Source: Hippopus hippopus (lineage: Eukaryota; Mollusca; Bivalvia; Cardiida; Cardiidae). Taken from it: a DNA stretch of 64,000 nucleotides. Shown here piece by piece: positions 1 to 10,824 of the stretch. Under the pieces are notes generated by a model, which made no database searches, was not told where the DNA came from, and saw only the letters and a program-made list of their open reading frames with translations. A program made the position numbers and the translations under genes. The DNA lies in assembly GCA_946811185.2 (NCBI GenBank), contig OX328108.1, forward strand, positions 38,252,493 through 38,316,492, in the 5' to 3' direction. Every line of letters starts with the position of its first letter. Position 1 is the first letter of the stretch.

Positions 1-150
1 GGACACAAGTCTTATTACTTAAATTTCGTTGAAACTGGGTTTTTCTTACCATGAGAAAGTTGAAAACATTGTGGCAATAGGAGAAAACACTGGTAGTAAG
101 CTTTTCTCCTTTTGACAAAATATTTTCATTACTTTTGAACATTATTTACA
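1..150. repeat. Degenerate hairpin MITE fragment
   Basis: Bases 61-118 keep the signature of the hairpin MITE family common in this window: an arm containing AAAACATTGTGG and GGAGAAAA, then TTTTCTCC and a second, poorer arm. The terminal TTAA-flanked repeats cannot be seen, so only the core is preserved and the left end may lie outside the window. Confidence 0.45.
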
Positions 151-420
151 TCCTTTAAGGCATTATCTATATTTGTCTGCTGCAAATGTTTTTAATTTGA
201 TAGTAAGAAATTATCTTACCTGGTAAACAGAATGATTTTCAGCAAAAAATTCTGTCCAGGATTTTGGAAATAATAGTGCTTGGAAGATTTAAGAAAAAAG
301 ATAACAAAAATGTGCTAAGAGAAACCATTATTCAACCAAGTAATGTGTTCTCTTTCCATAACGTTTTTTTTTTTTAATCCAAAAATTGTATGAATAGAGC
401 TGGGGAAACAATAAACATGT

Positions 421-780
421 TTAACTCTTTACCACACAGTCCTGAGTTTAAAAGACCCTGTAGAGGAAGGCTTTTGAAAACATTGTGGGGAAAAAGAAAG
501 AATTGTTGGTAACCAGCATTTTCTTCTTTTCCCACATTGTTTTCAAAAATTTTAACCCTTCACCAAACAGTCCCTGGTTTTTATGACCCTGAGATAGAAG
601 CCTTTTGAAAACATTGCGGGAAAAGGAGAAAATGCTGGTAACCAGCATTTTCTCCTTTTCCCACAATGTTTTCTACCCTGCTAGAAATAAATTTCATTTT
701 TTGAGTTACGTTTAATTTGTCGTCTGCAAGTGCTTTCAATTTGGACCAGTCTAAAATTTTGTGGTTTGGTAAAGAGTGAA
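421..780. mobile_element. Two abutting TTAA-type hairpin MITEs
   Basis: Two core hairpins lie side by side. One covers about 470-545 and the other 601-672. The second is nearly perfect: arms around AAAACATTGCGGGAAAAGG and its reverse complement meet at GGTAACC. The outer ends read TTTAACTCTTTACC on the left and GGTTTGGTAAAGAG on the right. The distal part contains a family-specific stretch with GTCTGCAAGTGCTTTCAA. An internal ACCCTTCACCAAAC at about 559 marks the start of the second copy, so this is either a tandem pair or one MITE inserted in another. There is no coding capacity; short open frames here come from the palindrome. Confidence 0.75.
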
Positions 781-789
781 AGACAGATA

Positions 790-1520
790 CCGGTACTGTC
801 ATTTGTGCCCCATTTTATTTGTCATCTGCAAATGCTTTCAATATGGACTGGTCTTAAACTTTGCTGTGTTGCAAAGATTTAAATAGTTGTTTATAGGAAT
901 AAGGATATTGATTAAAAAGGTAGAAAGTATTATATAATTTCATGTATTGACATGGTTTTCTATTTAATTAAACTGTTGAATTATTGAAATATTATTATTT
1001 CCTTGTATAACTCAGCTCAGATCCTGTTTTTAATGTCTGTCTAAACTTCTCAAAGTCTGACCACTTCTCCCCATAGCTTCTTCTCAAATTCTGAGAGTTT
1101 GTAGAGGCCTGAGTATTAAAACCTGACAATACAGTTAGAATTTAAGGAGATTTCAAAGTCATGTTTAACTCTGTATTTGATACAGCAGATTATCTATTAC
1201 CAACAGTGGAAGATGTGTTCATGAAACTAGATTGGGGACAAAACTTTAACGAAACTGACATGTGTCATGTGTACTAACATGTATGATTAAATGAGCAGTC
1301 GCACGAATATGTGACAAATTCACAATATATGGGTCATTACTGATACTATATAAGTGGAAATTAATGTGATGTGGAAATTTTTGTGATTTTGCGAATTTGA
1401 AAAATTTGCAAAATTTTCTGTTTGCGTGTTTTAACACAAATATACCAACAAATAAGTGTTTTGAATTCGCAAACATTTCCATAATCAGTAATTCACAATT
1501 TATTTTTGACACATGTATAT
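790..1520. other. No recognisable feature
   Basis: AT-rich sequence. Bases 786-880 resemble the distal part of the upstream MITE (a Y-rich stretch around GTCATCTGCAAATGCTTTCA), so a third degraded copy is possible. I see nothing else. Confidence 0.4.
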
Positions 1521-1521
1521 T

Positions 1522-2003
1522 ATGTTGTAGGGCAGATCAAAATCTAGGCAGATTTGGAATCTGCCCAGGCAGATCTGGAACTGCCTAGACCAAATTAGAA
1601 TTGTAATTTTGTGTAGACCAAAATAGATTCTTTTCCAAATTTTTTTAATCATATTAATCCACATGTGTTTACAACTGAGATGTATTTGTAATTAAAGCAA
1701 TTTATTTGTTTTTTCCACAACTGCTCCATTTTCCACATTGCATTTTTTTTCTAAAGTGCAAAATATTCAAAATTTAATCTTATTCAGATTTTCTGATTAA
1801 AACTTCTTTTATGTTGAGGTTTAAGTTAAATAAGATGGTTTATATGTGGTTGCACTATATTAAACGAGAAAATATTCCAATTTTGTCTTAGCAGATTGTG
1901 GAGCTGCCTAGGCAAACTGGAACCTTATTTTGGTCTAGGCAGAATTCAAGTTTGGTCTAGGCAGATTCCGGATCTGCCTAGATTCCAGTTTGGACTACAA
2001 CAT
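1522..2003. mobile_element. 482-bp TIR element with CTAGGCAGAT repeats
   Basis: The element starts ATGTTGTAG (1522-1530) and ends CTACAACAT (1995-2003). Just inside, both ends carry inverted copies of TCTAGGCAGATNNGGAATCT followed by GCCTAGACCAAA. The GGCAGAT or CTGCCTAG motif recurs at least eight times, confined to the outer ~100 bp at each end. The middle is AT-rich and non-coding. This is a non-autonomous DNA transposon by structure; the superfamily is not determined because the target duplication is buried in (TA)n. It lies immediately beside the Gypsy relic that follows. Confidence 0.7.
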
Positions 2004-2009
2004 ATATAT

Positions 2010-2690
2010 ATATCCATGTACACAATATCTTAAGCTTCCATATAGACTTTCAAGTTCACCTGCAATATTCCAACAAACTATGGTCATGGTGCTGAAAATA
2101 CATGTATTGGATTCTGTGAGTTGCATATTAGATGATATCACTATTACAAGTCAAAATGATGATGATGAGTCAGTGTTGAAAAAGACAAGCCAAAATAAAT
2201 ATTAAGTTGAGTTAGGAAAGAAAAGTATTTTTTACTTCAAGATGAAATTGAATATTTTGTTTTTAGGGTATATAAGGATGGCATTTAGCCTTCCAAAAGG
2301 AATATGAAAGCCATAATGCAAGTTCCTGGACCTAAAACAAAAAAGGGTTGTAATCTTGACTTGGTATTGTCAAGTATTATAGGAAATTCACTCCAAATTT
2401 GTCTACAGTAATTGAACCCTTGACATATTTGTTGAAAAGCAAAAATCTATTGGTTTGGACTAAAAAATGTAAACAAGCCTGTGAAAAGTAAAAAAAAAAG
2501 ACCCAGACCACTTAGTTCTTTGTGTTACTTTCAAAGTTAGAAAATTATGGAGAATAAGACTAAGAATATTCTTGAGAATGGTTGGTGAATACGGGCCCTG
2601 GTTATTGCTGTTGAGCGGACTCTAAAAAAATTACACAAATCTGAGAAAAAGATGTTATCAATTATCAGATGAATGAATTTTTTAATGAAG
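2010..2690 (+). pseudogene. Decayed Ty3/Gypsy reverse transcriptase
   Basis: Three stretches in different frames match the order of a Gypsy-type pol. At about 2030-2150 the translation contains PYRLSSSPAIFQQTM and CILDDITIT. These correspond to the family's LPFGLSSAPATFQ and YLDD active-site motifs, with the tyrosine changed to isoleucine. At about 2356-2490 another frame reads KYYRKFTPNLSTVIEPLTYL and then VWTKKCKQACEK, the start of the connection/RNase H region. At about 2610-2650 ERTLKKLHKSEKK resembles the RNase H motif SRTL..SEK. Frameshifts and stops separate the pieces. No LTRs, primer-binding site or integrase are visible. It is an old relic and cannot be functional. Confidence 0.8.
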
Positions 2691-2699
2691 TGATCCACT

Positions 2700-4181
2700 G
2701 TTAAAACCTATTTGCTAGCATATTTCTAGCATCACCTTCTATTAGTACTTTCAGTACTTTGATTTTTTTTTTCGAATAGGATCCCTCGAGTTTTGTTTGA
2801 AGTTTTATCTATATGTAAAGTCACGACAGGTACTCTCGCCTTGAAGTTCGCGGTTATAAATCTGTATTTTCCCGTCAGAACAGGGATAGTGTATAAATAA
2901 AAAATTTACTGACCCTGGTCGGTACAAAATTTAGGCGCCGTCTTGTTTTGCAGCCATTTTCTAGGCTACTCATTGACAATCATTAATGAGAATAGTAATA
3001 CTTGTTCAGTTTTGATAAGTGACTGTCTCTTCTTGGACATGTTTAAGGTTTTGTTGAGAGATAACATGTATAGCCATGTATTTGACAGTCTACCATGAAT
3101 TCATGGGCCTTTTAAAAACATTTTAATAGAGCAAGTTCGGGTAATGCCGACATTAGTATAGTCGGAAATAGTACAACTCCGACACCTTTCAGAATAAGTC
3201 TTTCGTATTCCAATACCTATTCCTAGAATCAATGATTTTTTCCAAGAAATATGACATCATATGTATTTGTGATGTCATATATAGATCAATGGCACTTAGG
3301 AGCTTTCTTTCTTGAACTATCAGGGTTTAAGAAACACCACCCTATTTGCAGATTCTCACAAATAGTCGTCTTATAAAAGTCCATAAGAGGCGCACCCAAT
3401 ACCGGTGAATATAAAATCTGATACAATTAATTTTCCTTACCACATTTAGTTATAAATAGGTAACATGATCATTATTTTGAACTTTAGAGGTCAAACAGGT
3501 TAATCAGACAGGATTGTGCTCAACAAAGTGTGGTGTCAGGTTTGACCAACATTTTTTCCTGGAGAGTTCAATTCCGTCACCTGATTCATAAATGTGGTAG
3601 ACTGCGGACAAAAAATACACGTTGATCAGACTTCAAACACATGAAATCTTATCTATGTATTGCGCGCATCGTTTTCATCGGTCGTCACTTAAATCTTAAT
3701 TAATTAAGCTTATATCAGTACAAGTGCGAGATAGAGGTTACGGTATATCTGTAGAACCAATGCATGGCATTTTTACATTCAATCAGTTGAACTTTTTTGG
3801 GGGGAAAGGGACACAGTCTGTTAATTGAATTACTTTAGGATAGTGGTTACAGTTTAATCCTTTTAATAGTTTGCCTTGTAATGAGGCAGCTCGATTTCTT
3901 TTTAAACTTCGAGAGGGTGTCAGATTTAGACGAAAGATGTCGGGTTTATCAGATACTTCATTAACTAAAAAGTCGATCATATCAACGAAGTTTATGGCAA
4001 AAAGGAACCGTAAAATACACAAACATCTTGCATGACGGTAAGTTCGGCTAAACTCGACACGTAAGACCGATCACGAACACAGGTTTACAAAAGAAGTCAA
4101 ATTTTCGCGTAAAGTGGCGTTAACGGGAGAAAACGTGTATTCATCAGTAAATTCACGCGCCGTTAACGCCCGGCTTTGTAC
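2700..4181. other. Unassigned sequence left of mariner
   Basis: No coding similarity, tandem repeat or TIR pair recognised. The stretch is less AT-rich than its surroundings and has several CpGs near 4050-4170, so it could be low-copy host DNA. A minus-strand open frame near 3783-4022 has no ATG where expected and no recognisable motif. Confidence 0.35.
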
Positions 4182-4183
4182 TA

Positions 4184-5522
4184 CGAGGGCTGTTTGATAT
4201 GTAATGTGTATTGTACCACTGCGCGATAACGCTTTGCACGATTTCGTGGATGATGATACGCTTGAATAGCTCTATTCAATACCTTTCCAACTGTATAAAC
4301 ACGAGCCTTCAGCTCCACATAGTTTTAAACTTATAGTCATTTCAATAGAGCTAGTCGTTGACCACTGTTGTAAAAATGGTTGGGAAACGGATTAAGAATA
4401 TTGAAGAAATTAGAGCTTATATAAAAGTTCGCACAAAACTCGGTCATTCGGTAATGCAGATTTTCACTGAATTGGGGGAAGTTTATGGGTCTGATAAGGT
4501 ATCTCATGAGACAGTTCGTAGTTGGAGAAAGAAATTTCTGACTTGCACAGAGTCCGTCAAAGATGCAGCAAAATCTGGCCGACCTGTGACTTTAACAGGC
4601 AAGGCAAATGTCTCAAAAGTCAGGGAAATAATTGAAAGTGATGGCAGATACACGATTCGTGATATTGCCAACGCTGTTGGCATATCGCTATCGCGGGTGC
4701 ATTTCATTTTGAAGCGTATTTTGAAAGTACGAAAGATTTCTGCCAGATGGATACCGCATATATTGACAGATGACCAAAAACGGGTACGAGTACAAACCGC
4801 TAAGCAATTGCTCAAAATGTTTCCCAAAATCAATCAAAGACAATTTGCAAACATTGTTACTGGTGACAAAACATGGGTTCACTATTTCGAACCAGTAAGA
4901 AAAATTGGAAACAAAATATGGCTAACTAAACACGGTAGAAGGCCTGTAGTTGCCAAAAGAAGCACAAGCACAAAGAAGGTTCTTTATTGCACATTCTTCT
5001 CATGTGATGGTATAGCCGTACAAATTCCGGTGCCGAAGGGCAAAAGTGTTACAGGTCGGTATTACCGAGATGTTATACTAAAAAGGGTCAAGAAATATTA
5101 TCTTAAACGACGCCCTGTGTCAGGATTTAGGCATGTTCGTCTACTTCATGATAATGCTCCATCACATACATCTGAGCTTGTGAAGCAATTTTTGAAGTCG
5201 GAGAAGGTTACCGTCTTGCCACACCCACCATACTCTCCAGATCTAGCCCCATGCGACTTTTTCCTTTTTCCAAAACTTAAAAAGTTCTTATCTGGTCGTG
5301 GTTACAAGTCCCGACAAGCCCTTGGCTCAGCCATCAGTCAGTGCCTCAGAGGTCTACCTAAATCAGCGTACCGTGACGCTTTTCAGAAATGGATTCAGAG
5401 ATTGAAATTATGTATTTCAAACCGCGGAGAATACTTTGAAGTGATGTAATGTTCATTTCATTATTTGAGTTGAATGCTTTTGAGATATCGTACAATACAC
5501 ATTACATATCGAACAACCCTCG
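4184..5522 (+). mobile_element. Complete mariner-family transposon
   Basis: A 1,339-bp element bounded by 33-bp terminal inverted repeats at 4184-4216 and 5490-5522. The outer part reads CGAGGGCTGTTTGATATG on the left; the reverse complement of the right end differs at two positions over the whole 33 bp. A TA lies directly outside each end (4182-4183 and 5523-5524), the target duplication expected of Tc1/mariner elements. One open transposase gene fills the interior. Ends, duplication and gene are all undamaged, so this is the youngest-looking autonomous element in the window and could still be mobile. Confidence 0.95.
4358..5449 (+). CDS. Mariner transposase, DD34D, intact
   Basis: A 363-residue transposase expected to bind the TIRs and catalyse cut-and-paste transposition into TA. 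Two helix-turn-helix regions occupy about residues 15-60 and 95-122, separated by a GRPVT linker at 74-78. The WIPH motif (131-134) matches the mariner WVPH linker. The catalytic triad is D170 in TGDKTW, D265 in HDNAPSH and D300 in YSPDLAPCD. There are 34 residues between the last two, the mariner spacing. No stop or frameshift interrupts the frame. Translation could begin at the first ATG or at M7 (4376); M7 starts the more typical MVGKRIKN. One oddity is GDKTW where most relatives have GDETW, next to the first catalytic Asp. Length is normal for the family (about 345-360). Confidence 0.95.
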   Translation: MTTVVKMVGKRIKNIEEIRAYIKVRTKLGHSVMQIFTELGEVYGSDKVSHETVRSWRKKFLTCTESVKDAAKSGRPVTLTGKANVSKVREIIESDGRYTIRDIANAVGISLSRVHFILKRILKVRKISARWIPHILTDDQKRVRVQTAKQLLKMFPKINQRQFANIVTGDKTWVHYFEPVRKIGNKIWLTKHGRRPVVAKRSTSTKKVLYCTFFSCDGIAVQIPVPKGKSVTGRYYRDVILKRVKKYYLKRRPVSGFRHVRLLHDNAPSHTSELVKQFLKSEKVTVLPHPPYSPDLAPCDFFLFPKLKKFLSGRGYKSRQALGSAISQCLRGLPKSAYRDAFQKWIQRLKLCISNRGEYFEVM

Positions 5523-5529
5523 TATCAAT

Positions 5530-6125
5530 ACCCTCGATTCGGACCTACCTTGTAAACAACGTTTGTTCAGATTTTCCCTAGACTCCGACCATCAAACTGT
5601 AGGAACTTGTACCATATTAGATCCTTTTCGTGGCTTGTCTTTGATGATATTAGTACACCACAAACAAAATTTTGCACAGGATCTCAGTTTAATCGAGATC
5701 TGAACAAAAAATCACTCGTGAAATGTACTCTAAACCAGCTACATCCCACCCACTTTTTAAAGTGATCGGTAATTCCCTCGCTTGATGTAGATCGATTCCT
5801 CTGACGTCTTTCAGGTACATAAATTCATATCCACTCATTCATCCTAGTTGTAATCGTCCAAACGTGTGCAAGTTTATCCCACATAAGTCCACTTTGTATT
5901 AAAAATCATTAGAAGTGAATTTACACCGAGAGAATCAAAACTGGCATACAGGACTAACGGCCCCTCACTGCTCGTAACAAAAACTTCTTCGCCGACTTCC
6001 GGTTTTGACCCATTTAGGTACAGTACATTTGAAGTTCGCTTATTTGGATTTCTATGGAAATATTTTTGCTATCTTTACGAATTATTGCTAAAATAGTTTT
6101 ACTTTATGCAATAATAGCATTATTT
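5530..6125. other. Unassigned sequence right of mariner
   Basis: No repeat, RNA gene or recognised protein found. A plus-strand frame at 5449-5703 overlaps the mariner 3' end and continues into flanking DNA, so its start is an artefact. The downstream part has no motif I recognise. Confidence 0.35.
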
Positions 6126-6251
6126 CACGTTTTTTTTTCGGTCGTTAACATTCGCAGAGGCCCTCAAAATACTTTAACACACTCGTGCTTCGGACTCGGG
6201 CGTTAAAGCATTTTTCAGGCCTCTGCGAATGTTAACGACCTCAAAAACGTG
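6126..6251. repeat. Foldback element, perfect 23-bp arms
   Basis: GGTCGTTAACATTCGCAGAG plus GCC (6140-6162) returns as an exact reverse complement at 6218-6240. Imperfect pairing extends inward (CTCAAAATACTTTAACAC against GCGTTAAAGCATTTTTCAG) and outward (CACGTTTTT against AAAAACGTG). Only about 15-20 bases remain as a loop, itself with CTCGTGCTTCGGACTCG. The whole ~126 bp can fold into one hairpin. It is a foldback MITE or an arrested inverted duplication. Confidence 0.85.
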
Positions 6252-6254
6252 AAT

Positions 6255-6848
6255 TAACCCTATAATATGCAAAATTTGTCACTGTTACTCAAATATTTCA
6301 AGGAGATACAGGTAAAGGTGGATATCTGTATTTTTCAAAAACTTTTGGGAAGTTGAAAAAACAACTTTGAATCATTCCAATGAAACAGGTTTTTTCATCA
6401 ATTAAAGTGATATTGGGAACGTTGTGACCTATATTTATATTTTTTGATTGCAAATCAACAAAGTCTGGGAAAGTCCACAGTTTACCCATAATAAATGGAA
6501 AAAAATGTAGACAACCCCTTTTACAAGTCATGATTGGGTCACAATTTCTATGGTGGAGGGAGGTATCTGCACACAAAGCACCTTTTACCTCTGCTCCAGT
6601 GATAAATTGAGTAACATAGTTTCACACCACATAACCAGACAGAGAATTAATACCTTTTTCAAGTACCAGTGTTTCATCTTTGAACAATAACAACAAAAAT
6701 GTAAGAATGCAACTAAAGACATGTCCTTTTTTTTTTCGAATGTAATATTTCTGTTCCAATGCAACATTGCCTTTTGAAGTTTTGACAGAGAGGCCAATTC
6801 CATATATTTACATATGTAAATTGGCTTATTGTATTTATGCCAGAATAT
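6255..6848. other. No recognisable feature
   Basis: AT-rich DNA with no palindrome, tandem unit or protein motif that I can support. Two minus-strand open frames (6298-6576, 6585-6803) show no family resemblance and are likely chance. Confidence 0.35.
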
Positions 6849-6849
6849 C

Positions 6850-7507
6850 AGGGTCCAAAAAATCCACTTGTCCGCTCGTATTTACGAGTAAGAAATGGAT
6901 GCGGACAAGTGAATAATCAGTCATGGTCGTCTGGCAGGGCGAGTGGTAAATAGGAGGTAGTAAACAAACAATTTTTCAAGAGAATATGTAATTTACAAGA
7001 AACAAAACATCCATTCCATTATTGAATAAGCGAATTAAGGGTATTCAGGAAATCAAATACTGAAACAGGATATAAAACGTGCTGGTCCCCGTGTCAAATA
7101 TAGACTGGTTTCAAGGCAGCCTAATGATATAACCAGGTATCTTTCAGTGCAAAAAAAGAATGTTTTAATATGCTTCGCGTTATTAAATACGAGCTACTTT
7201 GCTTATTATTACGAAGAATGATACTAACGCAAACACTTTCCCAAACCAGTTCGAAAAACTTTGTCGTTTTGGGTTTATTAATTTCTATTACTTGACTGGA
7301 TAAATGGTAACAGTTATTGAAACCCGGTATCTAAGGTTCATTGCTATGGGAGACAATATAATTAGGGTTTCCGTTTCGTCTGCAAAATAAAGTCATAAAT
7401 TGGAATGAATTTTCAGGTTGGACGAGTGAGGATCAAATTAGGGCAAGCGTTGTTTTAAAGACACTTGTCCTGCAGGACAAGTGCCTATTCTCAAGATTTT
7501 CGACCCT
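6850..7507. mobile_element. Non-autonomous TIR element with CACTTGTCC hairpins
   Basis: The left end reads AGGGTCCAAAAAATC and then CACTTGTCCGC. The right end carries GGACAAGTG followed by GATTTTCGACCCT, the inverted counterpart. The left end also folds on itself (CACTTGTCCGC near 6862 against GCGGACAAGTG near 6903), and the right end contains the perfect 22-bp palindrome at 7462-7483. The interior is non-coding. The boundaries rest on the AGGGTC/GACCCT pair; no clean target duplication is visible. Confidence 0.55.
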
Positions 7508-7747
7508 AATATAGTAACCATAGAAGGTAAATAGTTTCGAAAGTTTTTGTAATAGAATTTCTACTTATATAGTTTAAAGTATTAAATTCATTTTTTTGTT
7601 GGTGTTGTTGCATGTGTGACTTTGTTTTTGGCATACATCTGATACTACTATGTTGTGGATGGATCATAGCATTTTCTTAATCAATTTTGCTAGTTAGTTG
7701 ACTGTAAATATTTCAGAAGGGGTAGATGTCCCAGGAAAGACACAAAC

Positions 7748-9265
7748 AAGAGGGCCATGATGGCCCTGAAGTCGCTCACCCGAGCCTTTTGATAAAACAT
7801 GACCCATTTCCAATCTCTTCCGAGATATTAAGACAAACATCCTGACAAACAATCATTAGTATTGGACTTACAAACATGGCCTCTAGAGTGTACACAAGCT
7901 TTTTTTTTAATTGTCTCAGTGGCCTACTTTTAAGCTCAATATTGCCTATTTTCAAACATGTAGAAATTATCCAGACAAACATTCTGACCACCTATAGGGC
8001 GTACAGAAGGTTTTTTTCGAAATTTGACCTAGTGACCTAGTTTTTTATACAACATGACCCATTTTCATACTAATCTAAGACATTATCAAGACAAACATTC
8101 TGACCAAATTTCAAGATTATTGGACTGAAAATATGGCCTCTGCAGTGTACACAAGGCTTTTCAAAGATTAGATCTGGTGACCTAGTTTTAGACCCCACGT
8201 GACCCATTTTCAAACTCATGCAAGATATCATCAACACAAATATTCTGACCAAATTAGACTGAAAATGTAACCTCTAGTGCGTACACAAGGTTTTTCTAAG
8301 ATTTGACCTAATGACCTAGTTTTTGACCCAACCTGACTCATTTTCACATTCATTCCAGGTATCATCATGACAAGCATTCTGACAAACTTTCAAAAGCATT
8401 GGACTAAAAATGTTGCCTCTAGAGCGTACACAAGGTTTTTCTAAGATTTGACCTTGTGACCTAGTTGTAGACCCAACCTGACCCATTTTCAAACTAGTCC
8501 AAGATATCATCAAGACAAACATTCTGACCACCTTTCAAGAGCATAGGACTGAAAATGTAGCCTCTAGAGTGTACACAAGGTGTTCCTAAAATTTGACCTA
8601 GTGACCTAGTTTTTGACCCAACCTGACCCGTTTTAAAATTCATCTGAGATATCATCATGACAAACATTCTGACAAAGTTTCAAGAGTATTGGACTCAAAA
8701 TGTGGCCTCTAGAGTGTACACAAGGTTTTTCTAAAATTTGACCTTGTGACCTATTTTTTGAGCCGACCTGACCCATTTTCAAACTCATCTGAGATATCAT
8801 CATGACAAACATTCTGACCAACTTTCAAGAGTATTGGACGGAAAATGTGGCCTCTAGGGCATACACAAGGTTTTTCTAAAATTTGACCTAGTGACCTATT
8901 TTTTGAGCCGACCTGACCCATTTTCAAACTCGTTCGAAATATCATCAAGACAAATATTCAGAACAACTTTCAAGAGCATTGGACGGAAAATGTGGCCTCG
9001 AGAGTTTACACAAGGTTTTTCTAAGATTTGACCTAGTGACCTAGTTTTTGACCCGACCTGACCCATTTTCGAACTCATCCGAGATATTATCAAGACAAAC
9101 ATTTTGACCAAGTTACATGAGTATCGGACTGAAAATGTGGCCTGTAGAGCGTACACAAGGTAAAAGTTGACGACGGACGACGAACGACGGAGGACGCATG
9201 ACGGACTCCGGACACAGCACGATTACAAAAGCTCACCATCAGCACTTCATGCTCAGGTGAGCTAT
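7748..9265. mobile_element. Helentron-like element with 145-bp tandem repeats (copy 1)
   Basis: The head is ACAAGAGGGCCATGATGGC followed by CGCTCACCCGAGCC. The tail is AAGCTCACC, then GCTCAGGTGAGCT, which folds into a hairpin and is the inverted counterpart of the head CGCTCACC. Between them about nine direct units of 145 bp run from about 7.79 to 9.16 kb, each with GACCTAGTGACCTAG and GACCCATTTTC. Successive GACCC anchors at 8056, 8201, 8480, 8625, 8770, 8915 and 9060 give the period; one unit (8201 to 8335) is 11 bp short. Tandem repeats between short inverted ends recall the pearl/HINE group of Helitron-like elements described in bivalves. That assignment is inferred from structure. No protein is encoded. 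Confidence 0.75.
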
Positions 9266-9347
9266 AAATGTGTGGGGTGGGGAAGAGAGAGGGTCATTAT
9301 CCTTAAAATAGAACCTTGAAATCCCATAACTTTTAGTAATGAATAGA

Positions 9348-10824
9348 ACAAGAGGGCCATGATGGCCCTGAAGTCGCTCGCCTGAGTCTTTTGACCAAAC
9401 ATGACCCATTTTTAATCTCTTTCGAGATATTATGACAAACATTCCATCAAGCTTTCAAAATTATTGGACTGAAAATTTGGCCTCTAGCTTGTACACAAGC
9501 TATTTCTAGAATTTCTCTCAGTGACCTACTTTTTAGCCAAACATAGCCCATTTTCCCATTGTAGATATCATCAAGACAAACATTCTGACCAACTTTCAAG
9601 AGTTGTGGACTGAAAATGTGGCCTCTAAAGCGTACACAAGGTTTTTCTAAGATTTGACCTAGTGACCTAGTTTTTGACCGGACATGACCCATTTTCGAAC
9701 TCGTCCGAGATATCATCAAGACAAACATTCTGACCAAGTTTCATGAGTATCCGACTAAAACTATGGCCTCTAGATGGTACACAAGGTTTTTCTAAGATTT
9801 GACCTAGTGACCTAGTTTTTGACCCGACATGACCCATTTTCAAACTCGTCCGAGATATCATCAAGACAAATATTCTGACCAAGTTTAATGAGTATCAGAC
9901 TGAAAATGTGGCCTCTAGAGCGTACACATGGTTTTTCTAAGATTTGACCTAGTGACCTAGTTTTTGACCCGACATGACCCAATTTCAAACTCGTCCGAAT
10001 ATCATCAAGACAAACATTCTGACAAACTTTCAAGAGTTTTGGGCTGAAAATGTAGCCTATAGAGCGTACACTGGGTTTTTTTTACGATTTGACCTAGTGA
10101 CCTACTTTTTGACCTGACATGACCCATTTTCGAACTCGTCCGAAATGTCATCAAAACAAACATTCTGACCAACTTTCAAGAGTTTTGGACTGAAAATGTG
10201 GCCTGTAGAGCGTACACAAGGTTTTTCTAAGATTTGACCTAGTAACCTAGTTTTTGATCCAATATGACCCATTTTCGAACTCGTCCGACATATTATCAAG
10301 ACAATTATTCTGACCAATGAAAATGTGACCTCTAGAATATACACGAGGTTTTTCTAAGATTTGACCTAGTAACCTAGTGTTTGGCCCAACATGACCCATT
10401 TTCGAACTCATCCGAGATATTATCAAGACAAACATTCTGACCAACTTTCAAGAGTTTTGGACTGTAAATGTAGCCTCCAGAGCGTACACAATGTTTTTCT
10501 AAGATTTGACCTAGTGACCTAGTTTTTGACTCGACATGACCCATTTTCGAACTCATCAAAGATATTAACAAGACAAACATCCTGACCAAGTTTTATGACT
10601 ATCGGATTGAAAATGTGGCCCCTAGAGCGTACACAAGGTTTTTCTAAGATTTGACCTAGTGACCTAGTTTTTGACTGGACATGACCCATTTTCGAATTCG
10701 AGCGAGATATCATCAAGACAAACATTCTGACCAAGTTTGAGGAGTATCGGACTGAAAATGTGGCCTGTAGAGCGTACACAAGGCACGACGCACGACGCAG
10801 CACGATCACAAAAGCTCAGGTGAG
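9348..10824. mobile_element. Helentron-like element with 145-bp tandem repeats (copy 2)
   Basis: Same architecture as the copy 83 bp upstream: head ACAAGAGGGCCATGATGGC, about ten 145-bp units, and tail CACAAAAGCTCAGGTGAGCC. The sister block at 25.6 kb reads straight through this position (AGTAATAAAAAGAAATACATG there, against AGTAATGAATAG and AAAACATG flanking the element here). This establishes it as an insertion of about 1.48 kb. Units differ from each other by a few percent. The short minus-strand open frames repeated every 145 bp (common core MGHVGSKTRSLGQILEKPCV) are by-products of a unit length that is not a multiple of three and is free of stops in one frame; they are not genes. Confidence 0.8.

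Noticed and set aside
448..802. Minus-strand frames of about 72 codons
   Set aside because: They lie within the MITE palindromes, where both strands stay open by symmetry.
3783..4022. Possible minus-strand exon left of mariner
   Set aside because: No ATG in frame near its start, no splice signals that fit, and no family resemblance.
5449..5703. Gene immediately downstream of the mariner transposase
   Set aside because: Its first codons lie in the transposon's 3' region and TIR; beyond the TIR no motif is recognisable.
8070..10809. Series of similar 60-96-codon minus-strand frames (core MGHVGSKTRSLGQILEKPCV)
   Set aside because: They recur with the 145-bp tandem unit, begin at arbitrary points and overlap each other. 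They follow from the repeat sequence and show no protein family.
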